DNA of 64,000 nucleotides. It comes from Brachionus manjavacas. Taxonomy: Eukaryota; Rotifera; Eurotatoria; Ploima; Brachionidae. Positions 22,652 through 36,881 of the stretch are shown in pieces. The stretch covers positions 124,001-188,000 of the forward strand of contig JAHQIY010000031.1 of assembly GCA_019054805.1 (NCBI GenBank), read 5' to 3'. The notes under the pieces were generated by a model. That model worked only from the letters and a program-made list of their open reading frames with translations, made no database searches and was not told the origin of the DNA. Position numbers and translations under genes: made by a program. How positions within the stretch are numbered: the first letter of the stretch is position 1; each line of letters begins with the position of its first letter.

Positions 22652-23183
22652 ATGAAAGGACACCAAGTTTTTTTGGCTATTTTTTGTTTAATTTTTGGTA
22701 AAAAATTTAACTTTCTCAAAATTTTAAAATATTTTTCATGAATTTTAAAAAGCTCATCTTACAAATGTCCATACTTTGAAATGTCGAACAGGATTTGCCA
22801 TAAGTCAACCTGGATCGGATGAATTGAAAACTTATTTTGATAACACCAATCCTCAACCAGATTGCAGTGGTACAAGCAGTTCTAACCCTGCTAGTCAACC
22901 AAAAGGATGTTCTGTAATTATAATAATTAATTAATAATTTAAAATTTAAAATGATTTTAACTAATTCTATATTTCTTAGAAAGATGTTTACAAACTTTCT
23001 GGGGGAAATATTTATGTTGCCTATGGCTGCTTTAACCCACAATTAGCTACAGAAGTTCAATATGGCCGTAATGTTTTTCAATATGTTTGTACAACTGATA
23101 ATTGTAATAAATCTCATAATTTGAAATTTAATTTGATTGCAATTTTTTCTTTTATAATTTTGTCTTTTGCTAATTTTTTTTAA
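22652..23183 (+). CDS. Ly6/uPAR-like (three-finger) GPI-type secreted protein, array copy 1
   Basis: I assembled three exons by eye. Exon 1 (22652-22697) is MKGHQVFLAIFCLIF, a signal peptide. Intron 1 is 55 bp. Exon 2 (22753-22913) gives AHLTNVHTLKCRTGF and ends PKGCS, with three cysteines. Intron 2 is 66 bp, phase 0. Exon 3 (22980-23183) runs from KDVYKLSGGNIYVAYGC to YVCTTDNCN, then the hydrophobic tail NLIAIFSFIILSFANFF. The predicted length is 136 residues. The LKC start, final C-x(4)-C-N and GPI-type tail are the Ly6/uPAR pattern. There are six mature cysteines rather than the usual eight to ten. Such proteins sit on the outer cell surface as ligands or modulators of receptors and channels. 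Splice sites are canonical GT-AG. Expression is not shown by sequence. Confidence 0.72.
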
Positions 23184-24431
23184 AATTACCTCGTCATTAT
23201 TTTACATTTATTTAAAATAAAATTGCATTTCAAAAAGTTTAATTATTAGTTCAGCTTTTTATATTTTTTAAAAGCTTGCAAATAAGAATTCATTTGGCAC
23301 ATGAACTATGCTCTTGATTGATCATTGAACAAATTCAAGAAAATAATTTAATAAGAAGTATCTCTATGTTGTGTCGAACATTTCTAAGAATTTCTTAGAT
23401 ACAACTATTTTTTATTCGAACTTTTAAGTGAAATTAAAAAGAACCTTAATTTCTAAAGCAAAGCAGTTTTAAAATTTTTTCTGACATTTGAAATTAATTA
23501 TTCCCTTGTTAAAAGGTAATTATCTTGTTTGACAAAAAAATTCATTATTAAATCAGTGCAATTAAAAACTTTAAAAAAAAATTCTAAGAGCAATATAATT
23601 TTTTCATTATGCTATATTTTTCGTCAATCAAACTTTACTTTCTCATTTAAAACATTTAAAGCAGTATTAAAATTTATCGTAATAATGAATCAAAAGTATA
23701 CGAAGCGAATATTACAAAATTCTAGAAGATATGATATTTTTCCTATTAAAGAATGAAGCTGTCATCACGCTTACCGTTTTTTAAAAGAAAATTTCCAATA
23801 AATCACTTATTAATTTTATAAAATATTAAAAAAAATAAATCACAAAAATATAACTAAATTATTATGTTTAATAATTTTCGATCGGTTATAAAAAATGATA
23901 TTTTTAATAAAATTTCTCAAAGTGTGGGGTTTATCTTTCAAATTAGTCTAGAATTGAGGGAACTATTTTGAGAAAAAACAAACGATTTGACTTTTGAATT
24001 GAATTAAATTCAGTTAAAATAAGTGAAAGATCAAAAATTTCTGATTAAAGAAATCAAACAGAAAAAAATCCTTTTATTTAAAATGAAAAACTCTATTTTT
24101 GATTTTTAATATTTGGAATAATCGCACTAACTGAAAATTTTGAAAAATTGATATTTTTAGAAAAATAGATGTTTTGTTTAAATTTTAGTTCGTTCGGAAA
24201 ATAATCCTGGCAATATTAAAAAATTTATAATTTTCTTTGAACTTTTAAAAGAAAAAAAATGAATCAAAATAATGTTCGATAATTCATATTCTAATTATTT
24301 TACAGTTAAAATTAAACAGAAACTGTATCTTATGGCAACTAAAAAACAAATTAATAATATAAAAAGGGTTAAAAATATCTTTATTTTATTAAGAAAAATA
24401 AAAAAACTAAAAAATTCTCGAGATTTAAAAA

Positions 24432-24962
24432 ATGAAAGGACACCAAGTTTTTTTGGCTATTTTTTGTTTAATTTTTGGTAAAAAATTTAACTTTCTCAAA
24501 ATTTTAAAATATTTTTCATGAATTTTAAAAAGCTCATCTTACAAATGTCCATACTTTGAAATGTCGAACAGGATTTGCCATAAGTCAACCTGGATCGGAT
24601 GAATTGAAAACTTATTTTGATAACACCAATCCTCAACCAGATTGCAGTGGTACAAGCAGTTCTAACCCTGCTAGTCAACCAAAAGGATGTTCTGTAATTA
24701 TAATAATTAATTAATAATTTAAAATTTAAAATGATTTTAACTAATTCTATATTTCTTAGAAAGATGTTTACAAACTTTCTGGGGAAATATTTATGTTGCC
24801 TATGGCTGCTTTAACCCACAATTAGCTACAGAAGTTCAATATGGCCGTAATGTTTTTCAATATGTTTGTACAACTGATAATTGTAATAAATCTCATAATT
24901 TGAAATTTAATTTGATTGCAATTTTTTCTTTTATAATTTTGTCTTTTGCTAATTTTTTTTAA
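24432..24962 (+). pseudogene. Ly6-like gene, array copy 2 (frameshift in exon 3)
   Basis: Exons are at 24432-24477, 24533-24693 and 24760-24962. A G is missing from the GGGGG run near 24781. The frame shifts and meets a TAG about 18 codons into exon 3, before the last cysteines and GPI tail. If real, the product would be a truncated secreted peptide. A sequencing error in the homopolymer is an alternative. Confidence 0.7.
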
Positions 24963-26208
24963 AATTACCTCGTCATTATTTTACATTTATTTAAAATAAA
25001 ATTGCATTTCAAAAAGTTTAATTATTAGTTCAGCTTTTTATATTTTTTAAAAGCTTGCAAATAAGAATTCATTTGGCACATGAACTATGCTCTTGATTGA
25101 TCATTGAACAAATTCAAGAAAATAATTTAATAAGAAGTATCTCTATGTTGTGTCGAACATTTCTAAGAATTTCTTAGATACAACTATTTTTTATTCGAAC
25201 TTTTAAGTGAAATTAAAAAGAACCTTAATTTCTAAAGCAAAGCAGTTTTAAAATTTTTTCTGACATTTGAAATTAATTATTCCCTTGTTAAAAGGTAATT
25301 ATCTTGTTTGACAAAAAAATTCATTATTAAATCAGTGCAATTAAAAACTTTAAAAAAAATTCTAAGAGCAATATAATTTTTTCATTATGCTATATTTTTC
25401 GTCAATCAAACTTTACTTTCTCATTTAAAACATTTAAAGCAGTATTAAAATTTATCGTAATAATGAATCAAAAGTATACGAAGCGAATATTACAAAATTC
25501 TAGAAGATATGATATTTTTCCTATTAAAGAATGAAGCTGTCATCACGCTTACCGTTTTTTAAAAGAAAATTTCCAATAAATCACTTATTAATTTTATAAA
25601 ATATTAAAAAAATAAATCACAAAAATATAACTAAATTATTATGTTTAATAATTTTCGATCGGTTATAAAAAATGATATTTTTAATAAAATTTCTCAAAGT
25701 GTGGGGTTTATCTTTCAAATTAGTCTAGAATTGAGGGAACTATTTTGAGAAAAAACAAACGATTTGACTTTTGAATTGAATTAAATTCAGTTAAAATAAG
25801 TGAAAGATCAAAAATTTCTGATTAAAGAAATCAAACAGAAAAAAATCCTTTTATTTAAAATGAAAAACTCTATTTTTGATTTTTAATATTTGGAATAATC
25901 GCACTAACTGAAAATTTTGAAAAATTGATATTTTTAGAAAAATAGATGTTTTGTTTAAATTTTAGTTCGTTCGGAAAATAATCCTGGCAATATTAAAAAA
26001 TTTATAATTTTCTTTGAACTTTTAAAAGAAAAAAAATGAATCAAAATAATGTTCGATAATTCATATTCTAATTATTTTACAGTTAAAATTAAACAGAAAC
26101 TGTATCTTATGGCAACTAAAAAACAAATTAATAATATAAAAAGGGTTAAAAATATCTTTATTTTATTAAGAAAAATAAAAAAACTAAAAAATTCTCGAGA
26201 TTTAAAAA

Positions 26209-26777
26209 ATGAAAAGGACACCAAGTTTTTTTGGCTATTTTTTGTTTAATTTTTGGTAAAAAATTTAACTTTCTCAAAATTTTAAAATATTTTTCATGAA
26301 TTTTAAAAAGCTCATCTTACAAATGTCCATACTTTGAAATGTCGAACAGGATTTGCCATAAGTCAACCTGGATCGGATGAATTGAAAACTTATTTTGATA
26401 ACACCAATCCTCAACCAGATTGCAGTGGTACAAGCAGTTCTAACCCTGCTAGTCAACCAAAAGGATGTTCTGTAATTATAATAATTAATTAATAATTTAA
26501 AATTTAAAATGATTTTAACTAATTCTATATTTCTTAGAAAGATGTTTACAAACTTTCTGGGGGAAATATTTATGTTGCCTATGGCTGCTTTAACCCACAA
26601 TTAGCTACAGAAGTTCAATATGGCCGTAATGTTTTTCAATATGTTTGTACAACTGATAATTGTAATAAATCTCATAATTTGAAATTTAATTTGATTGCAA
26701 TTTTTTCTTTTATAATTTTGTCTTTTGCTAATTTTTTTAAAATTACCTCGTCATTATTTTACATTTATTTAAAATAA
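26209..26777 (+). pseudogene. Ly6-like gene, array copy 3 (frameshift in signal peptide)
   Basis: Exons would be 26209-26255, 26311-26471 and 26538-26777. An extra A directly after the ATG (AAAAGG instead of AAAGG) shifts the signal-peptide exon, so the hydrophobic leader is lost and the downstream exon is out of frame. Exon 3 has the seven-T, long-tail form. Sequencing error in the A-run is possible. Confidence 0.7.
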
Positions 26778-27989
26778 AATTGCATTTCAAAAAGTTTAAT
26801 TATTAGTTCAGCTTTTTATATTTTTTAAAAGCTTGCAAATAAGAATTCATTTGGCACATGAACTATGCTCTTGATTGATCATTGAACAAATTCAAGAAAA
26901 TAATTTAATAAGAAGTATCTCTATGTTGTGTCGAACATTTCTAAGAATTTCTTAGATACAACTATTTTTTATTCGAACTTTTAAGTGAAATTAAAAAGAA
27001 CCTTAATTTCTAAAGCAAAGCAGTTTTAAAATTTTTTCTGACATTTGAAATTAATTATTCCCTTGTTAAAAGGTAATTATCTTGTTTGACAAAAAAAATT
27101 CATTATTAAATCAGTGCAATTAAAAACTTTAAAAAAAAATTCTAAGAGCAATATAATTTTTTCATTATGCTATATTTTTCGTCAATCAAACTTTACTTTC
27201 TCATTTAAAACATTTAAAGCAGTATTAAAATTTATCGTAATAATGAATCAAAAGTATACGAAGCGAATATTACAAAATTCTAGAAGATATGATATTTTTC
27301 CTATTAAAGAATGAAGCTGTCATCACGCTTACCGTTTTTTAAAAGAAAATTTCCAATAAATCACTTATTAATTTTATAAAATATTAAAAAAAATAAATCA
27401 CAAAAATATAACTAAATTATTATGTTTAATAATTTTCGATCGGTTATAAAAAATGATATTTTTAATAAAATTTCTCAAAGTGTGGGGTTTATCTTTCAAA
27501 TTAGTCTAGAATTGAGGGAACTATTTTGAGAAAAAACAAACGATTTGACTTTTGAATTGAATTAAATTCAGTTAAAATAAGTGAAAGATCAAAAATTTCT
27601 GATTAAAGAAATCAAACAGAAAAAAATCCTTTTATTTAAAATGAAAAACTCTATTTTTGATTTTTAATATTTGGAATAATCGCACTAACTGAAAATTTTG
27701 AAAAATTGATATTTTTAGAAAAATAGATGTTTTGTTTAAATTTTAGTTCGTTCGGAAAATAATCCTGGCAATATTAAAAAATTTATAATTTTCTTTGAAC
27801 TTTTAAAAGAAAAAAAATGAATCAAAATAATGTTCGATAATTCATATTCTAATTATTTTACAGTTAAAATTAAACAGAAACTGTATCTTATGGCAACTAA
27901 AAAACAAATTAATAATATAAAAAGGGTTAAAAATATCTTTATTTTATTAAGAAAAATAAAAAAACTAAAAAATTCTCGAGATTTAAAAA

Positions 27990-28521
27990 ATGAAAGGACA
28001 CCAAGTTTTTTTGGCTATTTTTTGTTTAATTTTTGGTAAAAAATTTAACTTTCTCAAAATTTTAAAATATTTTTCATGAATTTTAAAAAGCTCATCTTAC
28101 AAATGTCCATACTTTGAAATGTCGAACAGGATTTGCCATAAGTCAACCTGGATCGGATGAATTGAAAACTTATTTTGATAACACCAATCCTCAACCAGAT
28201 TGCAGTGGTACAAGCAGTTCTAACCCTGCTAGTCAACCAAAAGGATGTTCTGTAATTATAATAATTAATTAATAATTTAAAATTTAAAATGATTTTAACT
28301 AATTCTATATTTCTTAGAAAGATGTTTACAAACTTTCTGGGGGAAATATTTATGTTGCCTATGGCTGCTTTAACCCACAATTAGCTACAGAAGTTCAATA
28401 TGGCCGTAATGTTTTTCAATATGTTTGTACAACTGATAATTGTAATAAATCTCATAATTTGAAATTTAATTTGATTGCAATTTTTTCTTTTATAATTTTG
28501 TCTTTTGCTAATTTTTTTTAA
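27990..28521 (+). CDS. Ly6-like GPI-type protein, array copy 4
   Basis: Intact copy with exons 27990-28035, 28091-28251 and 28318-28521. All six cysteines, the signal peptide and both GT-AG introns are as in copy 1. Eight Ts near the end create the early stop, so the predicted protein has 136 residues ending ANFF. Confidence 0.7.
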
Positions 28522-29769
28522 AATTACCTCGTCATTATTTTACATTTATTTAAAATAAAATTGCATTTCAAAAAGTTTAATTATTAGTTCAGCTTTTTAT
28601 ATTTTTTAAAAGCTTGCAAATAAGAATTCATTTGGCACATGAACTATGCTCTTGATTGATCATTGAACAAATTCAAGAAAATAATTTAATAAGAAGTATC
28701 TCTATGTTGTGTCGAACATTTCTAAGAATTTCTTAGATACAACTATTTTTTATTCGAACTTTTAAGTGAAATTAAAAAGAACCTTAATTTCTAAAGCAAA
28801 GCAGTTTTAAAATTTTTTCTGACATTTGAAATTAATTATTCCCTTGTTAAAAGGTAATTATCTTGTTTGACAAAAAAATTCATTATTAAATCAGTGCAAT
28901 TAAAAACTTTAAAAAAAAATTCTAAGAGCAATATAATTTTTTCATTATGCTATATTTTTCGTCAATCAAACTTTACTTTCTCATTTAAAACATTTAAAGC
29001 AGTATTAAAATTTATCGTAATAATGAATCAAAAGTATACGAAGCGAATATTACAAAATTCTAGAAGATATGATATTTTTCCTATTAAAGAATGAAGCTGT
29101 CATCACGCTTACCGTTTTTTAAAAGAAAATTTCCAATAAATCACTTATTAATTTTATAAAATATTAAAAAAAATAAATCACAAAAATATAACTAAATTAT
29201 TATGTTTAATAATTTTCGATCGGTTATAAAAAATGATATTTTTAATAAAATTTCTCAAAGTGTGGGGTTTATCTTTCAAATTAGTCTAGAATTGAGGGAA
29301 CTATTTTGAGAAAAAACAAACGATTTGACTTTTGAATTGAATTAAATTCAGTAAATATAAGTGAAAGATCAAAAATTTCTGATTAAAGAAATCAAACAGA
29401 AAAAAATCCTTTTATTTAAAATGAAAAACTCTATTTTTGATTTTTAATATTTGGAATAATCGCACTAACTGAAAATTTTGAAAAATTGATATTTTTAGAA
29501 AAATAGATGTTTTGTTTAAATTTTAGTTCGTTCGGAAAATAATCCTGGCAATATTAAAAAATTTATAATTTTCTTTGAACTTTTAAAAGAAAAAAAATGA
29601 ATCAAAATAATGTTCGATAATTCATATTCTAATTATTTTACAGTTAAAATTAAACAGAAACTGTATCTTATGGCAACTAAAAAACAAATTAATAATATAA
29701 AAAGGGTTAAAAATATCTTTATTTTATTAAGAAAAATAAAAAAACTAAAAAATTCTCGAGATTTAAAAA

Positions 29770-30337
29770 ATGAAAGGACACCAAGTTTTTTTGGCTATTT
29801 TTTGTTTAATTTTTGGTAAAAAATTTAACTTTCTCAAAATTTTAAAATATTTTTCATGAATTTTAAAAAGCTCATCTTACAAATGTCCATACTTTGAAAT
29901 GTCGAACAGGATTTGCCATAAGTCAACCTGGATCGGATGAATTGAAAACTTATTTTGATAACACCAATCCTCAACCAGATTGCAGTGGTACAAGCAGTTC
30001 TAACCCTGCTAGTCAACCAAAAGGATGTTCTGTAATTATAATAATTAATTAATAATTTAAAATTTAAAATGATTTTAACTAATTCTATATTTCTTAGAAA
30101 GATGTTTACAAACTTTCTGGGGGAAATATTTATGTTGCCTATGGCTGCTTTAACCCACAATTAGCTACAGAAGTTCAATATGGCCGTAATGTTTTTCAAT
30201 ATGTTTGTACAACTGATAATTGTAATAAATCTCATAATTTGAAATTTAATTTGATTGCAATTTTTTCTTTTATAATTTTGTCTTTTGCTAATTTTTTTAA
30301 AATTACCTCGTCATTATTTTACATTTATTTAAAATAA
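29770..30337 (+). CDS. Ly6-like GPI-type protein, array copy 5 (long tail)
   Basis: Intact copy with exons 29770-29815, 29871-30031 and 30098-30337. Seven Ts keep the frame open, adding KITSSLFYIYLK to give 148 residues. The extension makes the C-terminal hydrophobic segment longer, which could favour a transmembrane anchor or simply be removed with the GPI signal. Its upstream flank is where the two array subfamilies meet. Confidence 0.7.
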
Positions 30338-31548
30338 AATTGCATTTCAAAAAGTTTAATTATTAGTTCAGCTTTTTATATTTTTTAAAAGCTTGCAAAT
30401 AAGAATTCATTTGGCACATGAACTATGCTCTTGATTGATCATTGAACAAATTCAAGAAAATAATTTAATAAGAAGTATCTCTATGTTGTGTCGAACATTT
30501 CTAAGAATTTCTTAGATACAACTATTTTTTATTCGAACTTTTAAGTGAAATTAAAAAGAACCTTAATTTCTAAAGCAAAGCAGTTTTAAAATTTTTTCTG
30601 ACATTTGAAATTAATTATTCCCTTGTTAAAAGGTAATTATCTTGTTTGACAAAAAAATTCATTATTAAATCAGTGCAATTAAAAACTTTAAAAAAAAATT
30701 CTAAGAGCAATATAATTTTTTCATTATGCTATATTTTTCGTCAATCAAACTTTACTTTCTCATTTAAAACATTTAAAGCAGTATTAAAATTTATCGTAAT
30801 AATGAATCAAAAGTATACGAAGCGAATATTACAAAATTCTAGAAGATATGATATTTTTCCTATTAAAGAATGAAGCTGTCATCACGCTTACCGTTTTTTA
30901 AAAGAAAATTTCCAATAAATCACTTATTAATTTTATAAAATATTAAAAAAAATAAATCACAAAAATATAACTAAATTATTATGTTTAATAATTTTCGATC
31001 GGTTATAAAAAATGATATTTTTAATAAAATTTTTCAAAGTGTGGGGTATATCTTTCAAATTAGTCTAGAATTGAGGGAACTATTTTGAGAAAAAACAAAC
31101 GATTTGACTTTTGAATTGAATTAAATTCAGTAAATATAAGTGAAAGATCAAAAATTTCTGATTAAAGAAATCAAACAGAAAAAAATCCTTTTATTTAAAA
31201 TGAAAAACTCTATTTTTGATTTTTAATATTTGGAATAATCGCACTAACTGAAAATTTTGAAAAATTGATATTTTTAGAAAAATAGATGTTTTGTTTAAAT
31301 TTTAGTTCGTTCGGAAAATAATCCTGGCAATATTAAAAAATTTATAATTTTCTTTGAACTTTTAAAAGAAAAAAAATGAATCAAAATAATGTTCGATAAT
31401 TCATATTCTAATTATTTTACAGTTAAAATTAAACAGAAACTGTATCTTATGGCAACTAAAAAACAAATTAATAATATAAAAAGGGTTAAAAATATCTTTA
31501 TTTTATTAAGAAAAATAAAAAAACTAAAAAATTCTCGAGATTTAAAAA

Positions 31549-32079
31549 ATGAAAGGACACCAAGTTTTTTTGGCTATTTTTTGTTTAATTTTTGGTAAAA
31601 ATTTAACTTTCTCAAAATTTTAAAATATTTTTCATGAATTTTAAAAAGCTCATCTTACAAATGTCCATACTTTGAAATGTCGAACAGGATTTGCCATAAG
31701 TCAACCTGGATCGGATGAATTGAAAACTTATTTTGATAACACCAATCCTCAACCAGATTGCAGTGGTACAAGCAGTTCTAACCCTGCTAGTCAACCAAAA
31801 GGATGTTCTGTAATTATAATAATTAATTAATAATTTAAAATTTAAAATGATTTTAACTAATTCTATATTTCTTAGAAAGATGTTTACAAACTTTCTGGGG
31901 GAAATATTTATGTTGCCTATGGCTGCTTTAACCCACAATTAGCTACAGAAGTTCAATATGGCCGTAATGTTTTTCAATATGTTTGTACAACTGATAATTG
32001 TAATAAATCTCATAATTTGAAATTTAATTTGATTGCAATTTTTTCTTTTATAATTTTGTCTTTTGCTAATTTTTTTTAA
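31549..32079 (+). CDS. Ly6-like GPI-type protein, array copy 6
   Basis: Intact copy with exons 31549-31594, 31649-31809 and 31876-32079. Intron 1 is one base shorter (54 bp) through an A-run difference. Eight Ts give the short 136-residue form. It is the first copy with the right-hand variant set in its upstream flank. Confidence 0.7.
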
Positions 32080-33327
32080 AATTACCTCGTCATTATTTTA
32101 CATTTATTTAAAATAAAATTGCATTTCAAAAAGTTTAATTATTAGTTCAGCTTTTTATATTTTTTAAAAGCTTGCAAATAAGAATTCATTTGGCACATGA
32201 ACTATGCTCTTGATTGATCATTGAACAAATTCAAGAAAATAATTTAATAAGAAGTATCTCTATGTTGTGTCGAACATTTCTAAGAATTTCTTAGATACAA
32301 CTATTTTTTATTCGAACTTTTAAGTGAAATTAAAAAGAACCTTAATTTCTAAAGCAAAGCAGTTTTAAAATTTTTTCTGACATTTGAAATTAATTATTCC
32401 CTTGTTAAAAGGTAATTATCTTGTTTGACAAAAAAAAATTCATTATTAAATCAGTGCAATTAAAAACTTTAAAAAAAAATTCTAAGAGCAATAAAATTTT
32501 TTCATTATGCTATATTTTTCGTCAATCAAACTTTACTTTCTCATTTAAAACATTTAAAGCAGTATTAAAATTTATCGTAATAATGAATCAAAAGTATACG
32601 AAGCGAATATTACAAAATTCTAGAAGATATGATATTTTTCCTATTAAAGAATGAAGCTGTCATCACGCTTACCGTTTTTTAAAAGAAAATTTCCAATAAA
32701 TCACTTATTAATTTTATAAAATATTAAAAAATAAATCACAAAAATATAACTTAATTATTATGTTTAATAATTTTCGATCGGTTATAAAAAATGATATTTT
32801 TAATAAAATTTTTCAAAGTGTGGGGTATATCTTTCAAATTAGTCTAGAATTGAGGGAACTATTTTGAGAAAAAACAAACGATTTGACTTTTGAATTGAAT
32901 TAAATTCAGTAAATATAAGTGAAAGATCAAAAATTTCTGATTAAAGAAATCAAACAGAAAAAAATCCTTTTATTTAAAATGAAAAACTCTATTTTTGATT
33001 TTTAATATTTGGAATAATCGCACTAACTGAAAATTTTGAAAAATTGATATTTTTAGAAAAATAGATGTTTTGTTTAAATTTTAGTTCGTTCGGAAAATAA
33101 TCCTGGCAATATTAAAAAATTTATAATTTTCTTTGAACTTTTAAAAGAAAAAAAATGAATCAAAATAATGTTCGATAATTCATATTCTAATTATTTTACA
33201 GTTAAAATTAAACAGAAACTGTATCTTATGGCAACTAAAAAACAAATTAATAATATAAAAAGGGTTAAAAATATCTTTATTTTATTAAGAAAAATAAAAA
33301 AACTAAAAAATTCTCGAGATTTAAAAA

Positions 33328-33895
33328 ATGAAAGGACACCAAGTTTTTTTGGCTATTTTTTGTTTAATTTTTGGTAAAAAATTTAACTTTCTCAAAATTT
33401 TAAAATATTTTTCATGAATTTTAAAAAGCTCATCTTACAAATGTCCATACTTTGAAATGTCGAACAGGATTTGCCATAAGTCAACCTGGATCGGATGAAT
33501 TGAAAACTTATTTTGATAACACCAATCCTCAACCAGATTGCAGTGGTACAAGCAGTTCTAACCCTGCTAGTCAACCAAAAGGATGTTCTGTAATTATAAT
33601 AATTAATTAATAATTTAAAATTTAAAATGATTTTAACTAATTCTATATTTCTTAGAAAGATGTTTACAAACTTTCTGGGGGAAATATTTATGTTGCCTAT
33701 GGCTGCTTTAACCCACAATTAGCTACAGAAGTTCAATATGGCCGTAATGTTTTTCAATATGTTTGTACAACTGATAATTGTAATAAATCTCATAATTTGA
33801 AATTTAATTTGATTGCAATTTTTTCTTTTATAATTTTGTCTTTTGCTAATTTTTTTAAAATTACCTCGTCATTATTTTACATTTATTTAAAATAA
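33328..33895 (+). CDS. Ly6-like GPI-type protein, array copy 7 (long tail)
   Basis: Intact copy with exons 33328-33373, 33429-33589 and 33656-33895. Seven Ts give the 148-residue form. The coding sequence is otherwise the same as copy 1. Confidence 0.7.
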
Positions 33896-35103
33896 AATTG
33901 CATTTCAAAAAGTTTAATTATTAGTTCAGCTTTTTATATTTTTTAAAAGCTTGCAAATAAGAATTCATTTGGCACATGAACTATGCTCTTGATTGATCAT
34001 TGAACAAATTCAAGAAAATAATTTAATAAGAAGTATCTCTATGTTGTGTCGAACATTTCTAAGAATTTCTTAGATACAACTATTTTTTATTCGAACTTTT
34101 AAGTGAAATTAAAAGAACCTTAATTTCTAAAGCAAAGCAGTTTTAAAATTTTTTCTGACATTTGAAATTAATTATTCCCTTGTTAAAAGGTAATTATCTT
34201 GTTTGACAAAAAAATTCATTATTAAATCAGTGCAATTAAAAACTTTAAAAAAATTCTAAGAGCAATAAAATTTTTTCATTATGCTATATTTTTCGTCAAT
34301 CAAACTTTACTTTCTCATTTAAAACATTTAAAGCAGTATTAAAATTTATCGTAATAATGAATCAAAAGTATACGAAGCGAATATTACAAAATTCTAGAAG
34401 ATATGATATTTTTCCTATTAAAGAATGAAGCTGTCATCACGCTTACCGTTTTTTAAAAGAAAATTTCCAATAAATCACTTATTAATTTTATAAAATATTA
34501 AAAAAAATAAATCACAAAAATATAACTTAATTATTATGTTTAATAATTTTCGATCGGTTATAAAAAATGATATTTTTAATAAAATTTTTCAAAGTGTGGG
34601 GTATATCTTTCAAATTAGTCTAGAATTGAGGGAACTATTTTGAGAAAAAACAAACGATTTGACTTTTGAATTGAATTAAATTCAGTAAATATAAGTGAAA
34701 GATCAAAAATTTCTGATTAAAGAAATCAAACAGAAAAAAATCCTTTTATTTAAAATGAAAAACTCTATTTTTGATTTTTAATATTTGGAATAATCGCACT
34801 AACTGAAAATTTTGAAAAATTGATATTTTTAGAAAAATAGATGTTTTGTTTAAATTTTAGTTCGTTCGGAAAATAATCCTGGCAATATTAAAAAATTTAT
34901 AATTTTCTTTGAACTTTTAAAAGAAAAAAAATGAATCAAAATAATGTTCGATAATTCATATTCTAATTATTTTACAGTTAAAATTAAACAGAAACTGTAT
35001 CTTATGGCAACTAAAAAACAAATTAATAATATAAAAAGGGTTAAAAATATCTTTATTTTATTAAGAAAAATAAAAAAACTAAAAAATTCTCGAGATTTAA
35101 AAA

Positions 35104-35671
35104 ATGAAAGGACACCAAGTTTTTTTGGCTATTTTTTGTTTAATTTTTGGTAAAAAATTTAACTTTCTCAAAATTTTAAAATATTTTTCATGAATTTTAA
35201 AAAGCTCATCTTACAAATGTCCATACTTTGAAATGTCGAACAGGATTTGCCATAAGTCAACCTGGATCGGATGAATTGAAAACTTATTTTGATAACACCA
35301 ATCCTCAACCAGATTGCAGTGGTACAAGCAGTTCTAACCCTGCTAGTCAACCAAAAGGATGTTCTGTAATTATAATAATTAATTAATAATTTAAAATTTA
35401 AAATGATTTTAACTAATTCTATATTTCTTAGAAAGATGTTTACAAACTTTCTGGGGGAAATATTTATGTTGCCTATGGCTGCTTTAACCCACAATTAGCT
35501 ACAGAAGTTCAATATGGCCGTAATGTTTTTCAATATGTTTGTACAACTGATAATTGTAATAAATCTCATAATTTGAAATTTAATTTGATTGCAATTTTTT
35601 CTTTTATAATTTTGTCTTTTGCTAATTTTTTTAAAATTACCTCGTCATTATTTTACATTTATTTAAAATAA
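35104..35671 (+). CDS. Ly6-like GPI-type protein, array copy 8 (long tail)
   Basis: Intact copy with exons 35104-35149, 35205-35365 and 35432-35671. Seven Ts give the 148-residue form. The unit boundaries before and after it carry a TTAAAAGAACC variant with one A fewer than other copies. Confidence 0.7.
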
Positions 35672-36881
35672 AATTGCATTTCAAAAAGTTTAATTATTAG
35701 TTCAGCTTTTTATATTTTTTAAAAGCTTGCAAATAAGAATTCATTTGGCACATGAACTATGCTCTTGATTGATCATTGAACAAATTCAAGAAAATAATTT
35801 AATAAGAAGTATCTCTATGTTGTGTCGAACATTTCTAAGAATTTCTTAGATACAACTATTTTTTATTCGAACTTTTAAGTGAAATTAAAAGAACCTTAAT
35901 TTCTAAAGCAAAGCAGTTTTAAAATTTTTTCTGACATTTGAAATTAATTATTCCCTTGTTAAAAGGTAATTATCTTGTTTGACAAAAAAATTCATTATTA
36001 AATCAGTGCAATTAAAAACTTTAAAAAAAAATTCTAAGAGCAATAAAATTTTTTCATTATGCTATATTTTTCGTCAATCAAACTTTACTTTCTCATTTAA
36101 AACATTTAAAGCAGTATTAAAATTTATCGTAATAATGAATCAAAAGTATACGAAGCGAATATTACAAAATTCTAGAAGATATGATATTTTTCCTATTAAA
36201 GAATGAAGCTGTCATCACGCTTACCGTTTTTTAAAAGAAAATTTCCAATAAATCACTTATTAATTTTATAAAATATTAAAAAAAATAAATCACAAAAATA
36301 TAACTTAATTATTATGTTTAATAATTTTCGATCGGTTATAAAAAATGATATTTTTAATAAAATTTTTCAAAGTGTGGGGTATATCTTTCAAATTAGTCTA
36401 GAATTGAGGGAACTATTTTGAGAAAAAACAAACGATTTGACTTTTGAATTGAATTAAATTCAGTAAATATAAGTGAAAGATCAAAAATTTCTGATTAAAG
36501 AAATCAAACAGAAAAAAATCCTTTTATTTAAAATGAAAAACTCTATTTTTGATTTTTAATATTTGGAATAATCGCACTAACTGAAAATTTTGAAAAATTG
36601 ATATTTTTAGAAAAATAGATGTTTTGTTTAAATTTTAGTTCGTTCGGAAAATAATCCTGGCAATATTAAAAAATTTATAATTTTCTTTGAACTTTTAAAA
36701 GAAAAAAAATGAATCAAAATAATGTTCGATAATTCATATTCTAATTATTTTACAGTTAAAATTAAACAGAAACTGTATCTTATGGCAACTAAAAAACAAA
36801 TTAATAATATAAAAAGGGTTAAAAATATCTTTATTTTATTAAGAAAAATAAAAAAACTAAAAAATTCTCGAGATTTAAAAA

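Noticed and set aside
21777-22701. Recurrent plus-strand ORFs of 66-77 and 69 codons in each unit
   Set aside because: They are AT-rich, Lys/Asn/Phe/Ile-rich frames with no motif; the second overlaps the signal-peptide exon in a different frame. Conservation is explained by recent amplification.
22716-23042. A recurrent 108-codon minus-strand ORF in every array unit
   Set aside because: It is the antisense of exons 2-3 and intron 2 of the Ly6-like gene; repetition reflects unit identity, not selection.
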